Assembly: GCA_910583795.1 (NCBI GenBank)
Contig: CAJTZQ010000084.1
Location: 1-13,578, forward strand
DNA from: an uncultured Muribaculaceae bacterium
GTDB taxonomy: Bacteria > Bacteroidota > Bacteroidia > Bacteroidales > Muribaculaceae
DNA length: 13,578 nt
Direction of reading: 5' to 3'
A program made the translations under genes and the position numbers. Within the stretch, counting starts at the first letter, position 1, and each line of letters begins with the position of its first letter. Positions 1 through 7,583 of this stretch are shown in pieces. The notes below the pieces were generated by a model, which had not been told where the DNA came from, did not search any database, and saw nothing but the letters and a program-made list of their open reading frames with translations.

Positions 1-62
1 TGGACAACATCACCTCAGGCGATTACGAACGCTACTACGAGGATATGTATAAAAATAGATAG
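1..62 (+). CDS. C-terminal end of an unidentified protein (partial)
   Basis: The third forward frame is open from the window edge to a TAG at 60-62 and ends in SGDYERYYEDMYKNR. The tail is charged and tyrosine-rich. A strong terminator hairpin begins about 30 nt after the stop, which supports a real gene end. Nineteen residues are too few to name a family, and the rest of the gene lies outside the window. Confidence 0.55.
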   Translation, partial: DNITSGDYERYYEDMYKNR

Positions 63-92
63 CAGAATCTTACAAAATTTATAAATCATGAT

Positions 93-132
93 AGAGCCAT
101 CGGAGAGTATATTCCGGTGGCTCTTCGTTTTT
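93..132 (+). terminator. Rho-independent terminator of the upstream partial gene
   Basis: The arms AGAGCCATCGG (93-103) and CCGGTGGCTCT (114-124) pair over 11 bp with one T-G wobble, around a 10-nt loop. A T-rich tail at 125-132 follows. The position just after the TAG at 62 fits termination of that gene. Confidence 0.85.
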
Positions 133-160
133 AGTGAGTTAAGTCAATTGTAAACCTGCA

Positions 161-421
161 CGCATTCTTCTTTGCCCTACTTTCATAGCATACTTCCTGG
201 TTCAGTCTGCAATTAAAGATGTCGATTCGGAAATGGTGCCGATCTATCAATACCTGTTGCCTGTCTTTGCTATAATCTCCGCCGTCTTGATGGGACTCGA
301 CCACCTGAAATGGATATAGGTAGGCGCGATGGTGATCATTATCGCCGGAATGGCGCTTACCAACATCGGCAAAAAGCACCGCCTCGCCTCGAAAAATAAA
401 CCGGATTCCCCTAAAATGTAG
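161..421 (+). pseudogene. Relic of an EamA/DMT-family transporter (C-terminal part)
   Basis: One forward frame from about 161 to a TAG at 419-421 reads as the last two to three membrane segments of a drug/metabolite transporter. It contains TFIAYFLVQSAIKDV, then VPIYQYLLPVFAIISAVLMG, then VGAMVIIIAGMALTNIGKK and a basic tail. This follows the usual EamA ending: helix, short loop with a P-x-Y-Q/N-Y-L-x-P motif, helix, G-x-x-x-I-x-x-G-x-x helix. An in-frame TAG at 317-319, after LKWI, interrupts it. No start codon or upstream half exists, because the frame runs back into the terminator at 93-132. The gene has lost its 5' part and gained a stop, so it should make no transporter. I am fairly sure of the family and confident that it is broken. 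Confidence 0.75.
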
Positions 422-593
422 ATATATGTATGGGGCGCCGCCGGTTGAATTCAGAGATATACATGAGAAAAACAGATTGCGGTTGTCTGAAAATAACAAC
501 AATGATGTTGAAGGGGAAGGGTAGTGATGTTGAAACTTTTCTGCTGAGGCGGTAATGTTACAGGAAAGAATATTAATATTACATTTGCGAATG

Positions 594-621
594 TTTTGGA
601 ATAAGGACTTGCCTAAATTTG
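594..621 (+). promoter_or_regulatory. Candidate promoter for the GH31 gene
   Basis: TAAATTTG at 614-621 matches the Bacteroidetes -7 box TAnnTTTG exactly, with a TTTTG at 594-598 as a possible -33 element. The 15-bp spacing is shorter than usual. A second exact -7 match, TACATTTG, lies at 580-587 but lacks a good -33 box. Either would leave an untranslated leader of about 55-90 nt. Upstream, TGATGTTGAA is repeated at 503-512 and 525-534, 22 bp apart, which could be a regulator site. The rest of 422-678 shows nothing else I can identify. Confidence 0.4.
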
Positions 622-678
622 CAATTGTAACCGTTCCGGAAAGACGGTGCTGACTCAAACTTTTATAAACTGACCTTA

Positions 679-3138
679 ATGAAAATGAAAAAACTTTGTG
701 TCGCCTTATTTGCCATCGCAATGGCAGCTCCCGCATTTTCTGCTACAAAAGTCTGGCAAGATACGGGACATGGAATCAAGGCGAATCTTGATTCCATTGA
801 TGTGAAAATCGAGTTTTATACCCCCGCTTCTGCAAGGGTTGTGAAAACTCCTGCTGGAAAGAATGTCACGGAAAAGAGCTATTCTGTGATAGCTTCTCCT
901 GAAAATGTGGCTAAAGAGATCAGGCAAAAGGGGAATATTGTGGAAGTGAAAACTTCACAAATGACCGCCGTGTTGAATCTTGCGAGCGGAGAGGTGAAAT
1001 TTATATCACCGAAAGGGAAGGTGTTGCTCCGTGAAAAGGGAAATGCATTGCTTTCTCCTATGGATGATGCCGGCACTCCCTCGCTTCGTGTAAGACAGGA
1101 ATTTGTACTTGACAAGGATGAAGCTATATATGGACTTGGAAACCTTGAAAACGGAAGGCTTTCCCAGCGTGGGGTGACACGTACCCTGATGCCAGGAAAT
1201 GTGGAAGACGGTATCCCGGTCATCCAGTCGTCTAAAGGCTATGGAATAATCTGGGATAACTATTCCCCTACGCTTTTTGCCGACAGCCCTGTGTCTACCG
1301 CCTTTGAGTCGGAAGTGGGTGAGGGTGTAGACTATTATTTCATCAACGGTAATGATTCAGACGGCGTCACAAAGCAGATACGTAAGCTCACCGGAGAAGT
1401 GCCGATGTTCCCGTTGTGGACATACGGATTCTGGCAAAGCCGTGAGCGATATAAGACACAACAGGAAATTGTGGATGTGGTGAAGCGTCACCGTGAACTT
1501 GGCGTCCCACTCGACGGCATAATCCAGGACTGGCAGTATTGGGGAAATAATTACATGTGGAATGCAATGGAATTTATGAGTCCTGATTTCCCCAATCCTC
1601 AGGCGATGATTGACGACATTCATTCCAACAACGCGCATGCCATTGTGTCTATATGGTCTTCTTTCGGCCCGCAGACAAAACCTTATCGTGAATTGGATGA
1701 AAAAGGATTGCTTTTCAATTTCACAACCTGGCCTGAATCAGGCATCAGCCACCAATGGCCTCCAAGAAAGGATTATCCTTCAGGAGTGAGGGTTTATGAT
1801 GCCTACTCTCCGGAGGCAAGAGATATTTATTGGAATAACCTGCAGCGGATTCACGCTCTCGGAATTGACGGATGGTGGATGGATTCCACAGAACCTGACC
1901 ATCTTGACGTAAAACCGGAAGATTTCGACACCAAGACCTATCTCGGATCTTTCAGGAAAGTGCGCAACGCATATCCATTGATGACGGTAGGTGGTGTATA
2001 TGATCACCAACGAGCCGTTGACTCAAATAAACGCGTCTTTATCCTTACAAGATCAGGTTACACGGGACAGCAGCGCTATGGTTGCAATGTATGGACCGGT
2101 GATGTCACCTCCACATGGAATAATCTCCGTTGCCAGGTGCCTGCAGCATTGAATTTCTCTATGACAGGCAATCCCCATGTAAATTCTGATATAGGTGGAT
2201 TCTTCTGCGGCGATTATAACAAGACCTATGCAGACAATAGCGCCACACGCAATCCCAAATATCAGGAACTGTATGTCAGATGGCTTCAGTTCGGGTTGTT
2301 CAGTCCGATGATGCGTTCACATGGCACAGATGCTTTCCGCGAAATATATCAGTTTGGTGAAAAAGGTGAGCCTATATACGACGCAATTGCGGAGACAATT
2401 AAATTGCGCTACAAATTGCTTCCATACCTCTATTCCACTTCATGGGATGTGAGCAAAAACGGATCAAGTTTTATGCGTGCGCTGGTGATGGATTTCCCTT
2501 CGGATAAAAATGGATACGACCGTCCGGACCAGTTTATGTTTGGCAAGCAGATTCTTGCAGCCCCGATTCTTGAAGCAAAATACACAGCCGAACAGTCGTC
2601 GAACAAGGATGAAAACACGGGTTGGAACAAGACTGCGGGCACTGATAACGGAGATGCCGATGAGAATGTCGATTTCCTTGCAACTCGGGCGGCAGACGTA
2701 TATCTTCCGGCAGGTACAAAATGGTATGACTTTCACACAAATAATGCATATAAAGGAGGTAAATCTATCTCTATAGATTCAGATATATTCACCATTCCTA
2801 TGTACGTCAAGGCAGGAAGTATTCTTCCATTGGGTCCTGATGTGCAGTATGCTACAGAGAAACCGTGGGATAATCTTGAAGTGCGCGTATATCCCGGTAC
2901 CGACGGTGAATTTACTCTCTATGAAGATGAGGGCGACGGATATAACTATGAGAAAGGGATGTATTCCAATATCGTATTCTCTTGGAATGACAAGACAAGA
3001 GAGCTTACAGTTAGTGAACGTGCAGGCTCATTCCCTGGCATGATCAGTAAACGTAAGTTTGTAGTAAATGCGGCCGATAAGCAGGGTGTATCTCAAGTGG
3101 TAGAGTATGACGGAACTGAGACTAAGGTTAAATTGTGA
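679..3138 (+). CDS. Exported GH31 alpha-glycosidase (alpha-xylosidase/alpha-glucosidase type)
   Basis: This 819-residue glycoside hydrolase family 31 enzyme releases alpha-linked xylose or glucose from oligosaccharide ends by a retaining mechanism. The N-terminus is a type I signal peptide with cleavage expected after AFS (about residue 22), so it should act in the periplasm. An N-terminal beta-sandwich (about 25-240) is followed by the catalytic barrel (about 245-600). The substrate-binding QDWQYWG lies around D284. GWWMDSTEPD carries the nucleophile D402, VWTGD carries the acid/base D475, and MRSHG has the conserved R546 and H548. QFMFGKQILAAPI and a DUF5110-type beta-domain (GEFTLYEDEGDGY) complete it. 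A polar insertion of about 35 residues follows the APILE segment. There is no PA14 insert, no lipobox and no SusC/SusD pair nearby. ATG 679 is the first start; ATG 685 is nearly equivalent. The family is certain; xylose versus glucose specificity cannot be read from sequence alone. Confidence 0.95.
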   Translation: MKMKKLCVALFAIAMAAPAFSATKVWQDTGHGIKANLDSIDVKIEFYTPASARVVKTPAGKNVTEKSYSVIASPENVAKEIRQKGNIVEVKTSQMTAVLNLASGEVKFISPKGKVLLREKGNALLSPMDDAGTPSLRVRQEFVLDKDEAIYGLGNLENGRLSQRGVTRTLMPGNVEDGIPVIQSSKGYGIIWDNYSPTLFADSPVSTAFESEVGEGVDYYFINGNDSDGVTKQIRKLTGEVPMFPLWTYGFWQSRERYKTQQEIVDVVKRHRELGVPLDGIIQDWQYWGNNYMWNAMEFMSPDFPNPQAMIDDIHSNNAHAIVSIWSSFGPQTKPYRELDEKGLLFNFTTWPESGISHQWPPRKDYPSGVRVYDAYSPEARDIYWNNLQRIHALGIDGWWMDSTEPDHLDVKPEDFDTKTYLGSFRKVRNAYPLMTVGGVYDHQRAVDSNKRVFILTRSGYTGQQRYGCNVWTGDVTSTWNNLRCQVPAALNFSMTGNPHVNSDIGGFFCGDYNKTYADNSATRNPKYQELYVRWLQFGLFSPMMRSHGTDAFREIYQFGEKGEPIYDAIAETIKLRYKLLPYLYSTSWDVSKNGSSFMRALVMDFPSDKNGYDRPDQFMFGKQILAAPILEAKYTAEQSSNKDENTGWNKTAGTDNGDADENVDFLATRAADVYLPAGTKWYDFHTNNAYKGGKSISIDSDIFTIPMYVKAGSILPLGPDVQYATEKPWDNLEVRVYPGTDGEFTLYEDEGDGYNYEKGMYSNIVFSWNDKTRELTVSERAGSFPGMISKRKFVVNAADKQGVSQVVEYDGTETKVKL

Positions 3139-3166
3139 TTCACAGTTCCAACTAAGGTATTAAAAA

Positions 3167-3217
3167 TTGATCCACTGTGAAGGGATTACGAGTCCCTCAC
3201 GGTGGATCAAATTTTTT
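3167..3217. terminator. Bidirectional terminator between convergent GH31 and MFS genes
   Basis: TTGATCCAC at 3167-3175 pairs with GTGGATCAA at 3202-3210. The stem continues through GTGA/TCAC and GGGA/TCCC with one mismatch or wobble and one bulged A, closing on a 7-nt loop TTACGAG (3186-3192). Six T follow on the plus strand (3212-3217) and five A precede it (3162-3166), giving a T-run on the minus strand. It can therefore end both convergent transcripts. Confidence 0.9.
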
Positions 3218-3229
3218 ATGAAGTTGAGC

Positions 3230-4435
3230 TTATATTTTGTTCCGGAGATTTGGCAGGAATACAGCGATAATACCGAGAAGCGGCATATAGGCACAGAAAT
3301 TGTAGACTGCCTCAATCCCGTAGGTATCGGCAAATTCTCCAAGGACAGCCGATGCGATGCCACCTATGCCAAATGCGAACCCAAAGAATAATCCTGATAT
3401 CATTCCTAATTTTGTAGGCAGCAATTCTTGTGCGTATAAGAGGATTGCCGGAAATGCCGATGAAAGTGTGAAGCCGGCACAGAAACTTAGAACGGCTGTA
3501 AGCGGTAGCCCTACGTGAGGAAGTAATAGCGAGAATGGGGCTGTCCCCAAAATTGATACCCATATCACAAGTTTACGCCCGTAGCGGTCGCCTACCGGTC
3601 CTCCGACAAGTGTGCCGGCGGCTGTGGAAACCACGAATATGAAAAGGAATATCTGCGATTGTGAAACCGAAACATGGAATTTGTCGATCAGATAGAATGT
3701 GTAATAACTCGACAGACTTGCCATGTATACATATTTTGAGAAGATGAGGATCATTATGATGCAGATAGTGAATATGGTCATCTTCTTTGATAGAGGCAGT
3801 TTTGCGTGTCGTTCCTCCTTATTTACTTTTGATTTCAGCTGACTAAGATAGTTGCCATACCAGCGACAGATCGGACGCATGGCAAGGAAACAAAGGGCTG
3901 AGAAGAGAAGGAACCACAATACGTAGTGGCGGTTGTGGGGCGCCACTATCACCGCCACCAATAAAGGACCGATGGAGCCTCCGAAGTTGCCTCCGACTTG
4001 GAACACGGATTGCGCGAAACCGCGGCGCTCATGTCCGGCGAGCGACGTTATGCGTGATGCTTCAGGATGAAGTGTGGCTGATCCGATACCTACCATGAAT
4101 ACAGCGAGAAGTATGCCGGGAAGGGTGGAGCAATAGGAGAAGAGGATAATACCGATAGCCGTTGAACACATTCCCGCAGGCAGACTGTAGACAAACGGAC
4201 GCTTGTCGAATGCGTATCCCACTACGGGTTGGAAGATGGAGGCGGCAAGTTGATAGACAAGTGTGATAAGCCCGATCTGGGCAAAGTTGAGGTTAAGGTC
4301 TGTCTTAAGCATCGGATAGACCGCGGTGATGACGGATTGGAGAAGATCATTAAGACAATGTGACGCACATAGTGCCAGCAATATGGGAAATGCCGGCATT
4401 GATGCGAGATTCTTCAGTTTGGAAATGAAGTTCAT
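3230..4435 (-). CDS. fsr: MFS exporter of the fosmidomycin-resistance (Fsr) type
   Basis: A 401-residue inner-membrane transporter of the major facilitator superfamily with about 12 hydrophobic segments and a soluble loop near the middle (KSKVNKEERHAKLPLSKK). The N-terminal pattern ASHCLNDLLQSVITAVYP, the PVVGYAFDKRP loop, the stretch GIGSATLHPEASRI and the segment RRGFAQSVFQVGGNFGGSIG are hallmarks of the fosmidomycin-resistance subfamily. GDRYGRK in the second half is the usual MFS motif A. The likely role is proton-driven export of a small toxic compound; the name does not prove that fosmidomycin is the natural substrate. It converges on GH31, shares its terminator, and diverges from vsr. 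A strong promoter lies about 67-98 nt upstream. The length is normal for the family and no damage is visible. Confidence 0.9.
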   Translation of the reverse strand: MNFISKLKNLASMPAFPILLALCASHCLNDLLQSVITAVYPMLKTDLNLNFAQIGLITLVYQLAASIFQPVVGYAFDKRPFVYSLPAGMCSTAIGIILFSYCSTLPGILLAVFMVGIGSATLHPEASRITSLAGHERRGFAQSVFQVGGNFGGSIGPLLVAVIVAPHNRHYVLWFLLFSALCFLAMRPICRWYGNYLSQLKSKVNKEERHAKLPLSKKMTIFTICIIMILIFSKYVYMASLSSYYTFYLIDKFHVSVSQSQIFLFIFVVSTAAGTLVGGPVGDRYGRKLVIWVSILGTAPFSLLLPHVGLPLTAVLSFCAGFTLSSAFPAILLYAQELLPTKLGMISGLFFGFAFGIGGIASAVLGEFADTYGIEAVYNFCAYMPLLGIIAVFLPNLRNKI

Positions 4436-4501
4436 AAATGCAGAAAAATTTATTATGCACTGAGAGTGGGAGAGAGGTTATAAATTCTGTGTAATTGGCT
4501 G

Positions 4502-4533
4502 CAAAATTACAAAATATATTGTGTGTAGGCAAA
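4502..4533 (-). promoter_or_regulatory. Bacteroidetes promoter of the MFS exporter gene
   Basis: On the minus strand a TTTG (-33 element, complement of 4530-4533) is followed after exactly 20 nt by TAATTTTG (-7 element, complement of 4502-4509). This is a full match to the Bacteroidetes housekeeping consensus. Transcription would start near 4497-4498, leaving a leader of about 62 nt before ATG 4435. I see no equally good promoter facing vsr in the same 148-bp gap. Confidence 0.75.
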
Positions 4534-4583
4534 TTAGGAGGGAAAGACAATAACTAAGATACCGATAAGCGTTATATAATAGT

Positions 4584-5081
4584 ATGACAGATGTGATGAC
4601 ACCGGAGCAGCGTAGCCGTTGCATGGCGGCGGTAAAGGGTAAGAATACCAAACCTGAAATGATGGTGAGGAAATTCTTGTTCTCTAAAGGGTTGCGCTAT
4701 CGTGTCAACAACCGTAAGCTTCCGGGTGCTCCTGATATTGTACTTAAGAAGTATAAAACAGTTGTGTTTATCGACGGTTGTTTTTGGCATGGGCATGAAG
4801 GGTGCCGTTATTATAAAATGCCTAAGTCAAACGTCGATTTCTGGGAACGTAAGATCAGCCATAACAAGGCACGTGACGTTTCAAACACAGCAGTGCTCAA
4901 GATGATGGGATGGAAGGTTGTCAGGGTGTGGGAATGCGATGTCAAGACCAAGGAAAGGAGGAATTTTACCCTTCAGAAGCTTTTCGCAGAGATAACGGGG
5001 GAGGGCGTGCATGGAAATGCGTTACCTATGACAGAATCTTCAATAGCCGCTGAACCTTCTGCTCCATACGGCAAGGAATAG
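4584..5081 (+). CDS. vsr: Very-short-patch (Vsr) mismatch endonuclease
   Basis: Vsr nicks DNA 5' of the T in T:G mismatches that arise when 5-methylcytosine deaminates, starting short-patch repair. The 165-residue protein has the N-terminal TPEQRSRCM segment, E25, the catalytic D51 in PGAPDIVL, and the core DGCFWHGHEGC. Zinc ligands are C66, H71, C74 and a C-terminal cysteine, C118, in VWECD. Compared with the E. coli enzyme, as I recall its numbering, T63 and H64 are I63 and D64 here; H69 is kept. D at that place is common in distant family members. The last 25 residues or so are a polar extension beyond the E. coli length. Vsr genes usually sit beside a cytosine-5 methylase, but none occurs in this window. 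SIMPL and nitroreductase genes follow on the same strand after 50 nt, so co-transcription is possible. Confidence 0.95.
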   Translation: MTDVMTPEQRSRCMAAVKGKNTKPEMMVRKFLFSKGLRYRVNNRKLPGAPDIVLKKYKTVVFIDGCFWHGHEGCRYYKMPKSNVDFWERKISHNKARDVSNTAVLKMMGWKVVRVWECDVKTKERRNFTLQKLFAEITGEGVHGNALPMTESSIAAEPSAPYGKE

Positions 5082-5131
5082 ACCGACTTACTTTAAAATA
5101 TTGGGATATGATTGAAAACTAATAATTTATT

Positions 5132-5845
5132 ATGAAAAATATAATTAAAATTTTCTCCCTCTTTGTGATGTGTTTGAGCATGGCAATGAAATGCCATGCT
5201 GAGGAAATGCCTGCCTGGACAATAGAAGTTACAGGGACTGCCACTATCAATATTGTTCCTGACCGTATAACAGTTGAAATCGGAATGGAGGAATATTACA
5301 AGCAAAAGGTGTTTGGCGATAGCACGCTTGTAAAACTATCGGAGATTGAGAATGGTGTTCGTAAGGTGTTGAATAGTGCTGGAGTGCCCGATTCTCTTAT
5401 CGTAGTGGCGGATATGGGCAACTATTTGAATCGTAGTGTTTCTTCCAATTTCCTGATGGCAAAAAGATTATCGGCGGTTGTATCTGATTTTAATCAGATT
5501 GAAAAAATTTCAGATAAATTGGATAGGAGAGGTATTTCGAGTTTCAATATCACAAAGATTGACAACACCAAGATGGATAGTTATAACCGTCAAGGATTGA
5601 AAGCTGCTCTTGATGCTGCCAGAGAGAAAGCCGAATTTATTGCCGAGAATGAAGGGATGGTTATTAATGTCCCGTACCAATTTATTGATGACGGTCCGAA
5701 CTATTATGACACGCCTACGTTTAGTAATGTGTCATTCGACAGTGGGGCAGGAATGGAGAATATTCGAAAGATAGTGCGTCGTTATAGTGTGAAGGTCCGT
5801 TATTTCTTCTCTTCGAAAGACCGGACTACAACTAAAACAAAATAA
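5132..5845 (+). CDS. Periplasmic SIMPL-domain (DUF541) protein
   Basis: This 237-residue protein has a hydrophobic type I signal peptide with cleavage predicted after CHA (about residue 23). The cysteine there is preceded by lysine, so it does not make a convincing lipobox. The mature part is one SIMPL/DUF541 domain. It starts with the family's opening strand (WTIEVTGTATINIVPDRITV), has a middle helix-rich part with LKAALDAAREKAEFIAENEG, the usual 'K-A-x-x-x-A' helix, and ends with a beta-strand RYSVKVRYFF. The family's biochemical role is poorly defined; members are envelope proteins linked to stress tolerance or oligomeric ring assembly. The nitroreductase starts 3 nt after its stop, so the two are almost certainly translated from one mRNA. 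Confidence 0.9.
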   Translation: MKNIIKIFSLFVMCLSMAMKCHAEEMPAWTIEVTGTATINIVPDRITVEIGMEEYYKQKVFGDSTLVKLSEIENGVRKVLNSAGVPDSLIVVADMGNYLNRSVSSNFLMAKRLSAVVSDFNQIEKISDKLDRRGISSFNITKIDNTKMDSYNRQGLKAALDAAREKAEFIAENEGMVINVPYQFIDDGPNYYDTPTFSNVSFDSGAGMENIRKIVRRYSVKVRYFFSSKDRTTTKTK

Positions 5846-5848
5846 ATT

Positions 5849-6424
5849 ATGAAAATCAAGAATGCTATTCCGGAACCATACAAGGCTAATGAAGCCTATA
5901 TGAGTATCCTCGGTCGCGTAAGCGTAAGACGCTACACAGATCAGCCGGTCTCATCCGATCAGATGTCAGCGATTCTGCACGCGGCAATGAGTGCGCCGAG
6001 TGGGGTAAACAAGCAACCGTGGGATTTTATTGTGGTAGATGATCGTGAGCTGCTGAGTCAGCTTGCCGATGCGTTGCCTTACGCAAAGATGACGGCTGAT
6101 GCGCCGGTTGCCATTGTGGTATGTGGCAACCGGGAAAGATTTCTCGATGGAGTGGATGATGTCCTTTGGGAACAGGATCTATCGGCAGCCTCCGAAAATA
6201 TTCTTCTCGCGGCACATGCGATCGGTCTTGGCGGAGTATGGACATGCATCTATCCTCATGAGGAACGGATCTCTCCGGTAAGGTCAATCCTGAATCTTCC
6301 GGACAATCTGATACCATTCAATCTCATTCCGATAGGTTATCCCGAAAAAGAACACGCCCCCATGGATAAGTGGCATTCTGAGAGAGTGCACCAAAACTGC
6401 TTTGAAGATCTGACGAAATCTTGA
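5849..6424 (+). CDS. FMN-dependent nitroreductase-family oxidoreductase
   Basis: A 191-residue cytoplasmic flavoprotein of the nitroreductase family, expected to bind FMN as a homodimer and reduce nitro compounds, quinones or similar acceptors with NAD(P)H. The FMN-phosphate motif R23-V-S-V-R-R-Y is followed by SAPSGVNKQPWDF (residues 48-60). A central helix W107-x-Q-D-L-S-A-A-S-E-N packs at the dimer interface, and GLGGVW (126-131) lies near the isoalloxazine ring. Length and motif order are normal for the short bacterial subgroup. The natural substrate cannot be deduced. It lies 3 nt behind the SIMPL gene and is followed 25 nt later by a terminator, so it closes the operon. Confidence 0.93.
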   Translation: MKIKNAIPEPYKANEAYMSILGRVSVRRYTDQPVSSDQMSAILHAAMSAPSGVNKQPWDFIVVDDRELLSQLADALPYAKMTADAPVAIVVCGNRERFLDGVDDVLWEQDLSAASENILLAAHAIGLGGVWTCIYPHEERISPVRSILNLPDNLIPFNLIPIGYPEKEHAPMDKWHSERVHQNCFEDLTKS

Positions 6425-6448
6425 AAAAGTTTAAACAAATTCATTCAC

Positions 6449-6484
6449 AGAGCCATTCGCAAAATTACGGATGGCTCTTTTCTG
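6449..6484 (+). terminator. Rho-independent terminator of the SIMPL-nitroreductase operon
   Basis: AGAGCCATTCG (6449-6459) pairs with CGGATGGCTCT (6468-6478) with one T-G wobble, around an 8-nt loop. A T-rich tail TTTTCTGTT starts at 6478. The arms closely resemble those of the terminator at 93-124. Confidence 0.88.
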
Positions 6485-6491
6485 TTATGGT

Positions 6492-6635
6492 ATTGCGTAT
6501 TTTATTCTCCTCTCCCATGCCGGACTCAAACACACCGAGAAATACACTCGCGCCGTCGATTCTCTCAAACGCGAAGCCATCACTCCCTGCCTGCTATTTT
6601 TTGATGGCGGTACAAAACTGAATGCACATAGCTGA
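6492..6635 (+). pseudogene. Probable C-terminal relic of a tyrosine recombinase (integrase)
   Basis: One forward frame reads LLSHAGLKHTEKYTRAVDSL followed by KREAITP, then loses similarity before a TGA at 6633-6635. The pattern resembles the end of Bacteroidales phage-type integrases: G-H-x-x-I/L-x-x-T-x-x-Y-T/A-x-x-x-D-x-x-K-x-x-A. The tyrosine in HTEKYT would be the catalytic nucleophile. Everything upstream, including the Arg-His-Arg catalytic residues, is missing, because the frame runs into the terminator at 6449-6484. It cannot be active. The match is short, so the call is tentative; the position at the boundary between ordinary genes and mobile debris fits. Confidence 0.42.
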
Positions 6636-6653
6636 AAATCAAAATAAAAGTGT

Positions 6654-6661
6654 TATTTTTG
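6654..6661 (+). promoter_or_regulatory. -7 promoter box of the RhuM-like gene
   Basis: TATTTTTG matches TAnnTTTG exactly and ends 4 nt before ATG 6666, so transcription would begin at or beside the start codon. This suggests a leaderless or near-leaderless mRNA. No convincing TTTG lies at the expected -33 distance. Confidence 0.45.
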
Positions 6662-6665
6662 TAAC

Positions 6666-7153
6666 ATGAACGATTTGACAGTATCAAATATCGAACGGCA
6701 GAACATGTTGAACAACAATTATGCCCTTCAAGCCATCCAAGAGAACTTGGATGTTAACGGACTGCGCTTCCACGGCCAACTGCTTTTCACCACTAAAATG
6801 GTAGCGGATTTCTATGGAGTGGATGAGAGAACCATTAAGCGTTATGTTAAGGAACATGGAGATGAACTTAGGGCTAACGGCTATTTTTTTTAAGTCAGGG
6901 TAACTCGTTGAAAGAAATGAGATTACATTTTGATGGGGACATTAATGTCCCTAACAAAGTCCGTAAGTTAGGCGTATTCACATTCCGGGCTTTTCTAAAC
7001 ATAGGGATGCTTCTCGCTGAAAGTGAGAAAGCTAAGCAGCTCCGCACACGAATACTTGATATTGTCATTGCCACAATTAATCGACGCGCCGGAGGTGGCA
7101 CCAAGTATATCAACTGGCGCGACCGCGACTATCTTCCTACCGCAATACGCCAG
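6666..7153 (+). pseudogene. RhuM-like DNA-binding protein, frameshifted and truncated
   Basis: ATG 6666 opens a frame of 75 codons with LLFTTKMVADFYGVDERTIK, a helix-turn-helix seen at the start of RhuM-like proteins. It stops at TAA 6891-6893 directly after a run of eight T. Adding one base there gives a frame running on through KEMRLHFDGDINV, VFTFRAFLNIGMLLAESEKA, RTRILDIVIATINRRAGGGT and RDYLPTAIRQ to about 7153, which continues the same family. The reading then ends without the expected C-terminal half. RhuM-like proteins are found on genomic islands, often fused or adjacent to Doc-type toxins. The T-run break could be a slipped-strand switch, but the second break at about 7153 argues for plain decay. 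Family assignment is fairly firm, specific function is not. Confidence 0.65.
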
Positions 7154-7154
7154 T

Positions 7155-7544
7155 GGTGGCGGTCTGCAAGGCGTTAAAGACGAAGGCGGCATACGAAAGG
7201 TGCTTGACTTCGTACAGAACGACCTGTACTATCCGACATTTGTTGAGAAACTGACTTATCTGGTGTTCGGCTTGTGCACCGGTCATTATTTCGAGGACTC
7301 CAACAAACGGGTTGCATTGACCATAGGCGTGTGGTTCCTTGTGCATAACGGCTACTATTGGCACGCCTATAGCTTCATGCAGTGCATGGAGGCAATAATC
7401 TACCATGTCGCCGCCGGACGCATTGATAAAGAACTCCTTCAACGTATCATCACCTGCTTCATGGCAAACGAGGATTATCCCGAATCCCTAAAACTCGAAA
7501 TCATCCATGCCATGGAGAGTGGTCAAGCTGATCTAAACATGTAA
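7155..7544 (+). pseudogene. Doc/Fic-type toxin domain, 5'-truncated
   Basis: A frame different from the preceding piece carries GGGLQGVKDEGGIRKVLDFV, YYPTFVEKLTYLVFGLCTGH and the signature HYFEDSNKR (7284-7310), ending at TAA 7542-7544. This is the Fic/Doc catalytic loop, H-x-F-x-D-G-N-K-R, with the glycine replaced by serine. Doc-type enzymes phosphorylate or nucleotidylate host targets such as EF-Tu. The first helices of the domain and a start codon are missing; the piece is joined out of frame to the RhuM-like relic. It may be the second half of a RhuM-Doc fusion or a separate gene joined by a deletion. No antitoxin gene is visible. With the lost start and altered loop I expect it to be inactive. 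Confidence 0.68.
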
Positions 7545-7583
7545 ATCTTCATTTTAATAGACTTATAAAACCGAAATTCCAAA

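Noticed and set aside
131..736. 201-codon minus-strand open frame across the pseudogene and the GH31 start
   Set aside because: It overlaps the transporter relic, promoter region and signal-peptide coding sequence, and its composition resembles no protein family. It is a shadow.
6421..6621. 66-codon plus-strand frame starting at the nitroreductase stop
   Set aside because: It reads straight through the terminator hairpin; another frame of the same stretch shows recombinase-like similarity.
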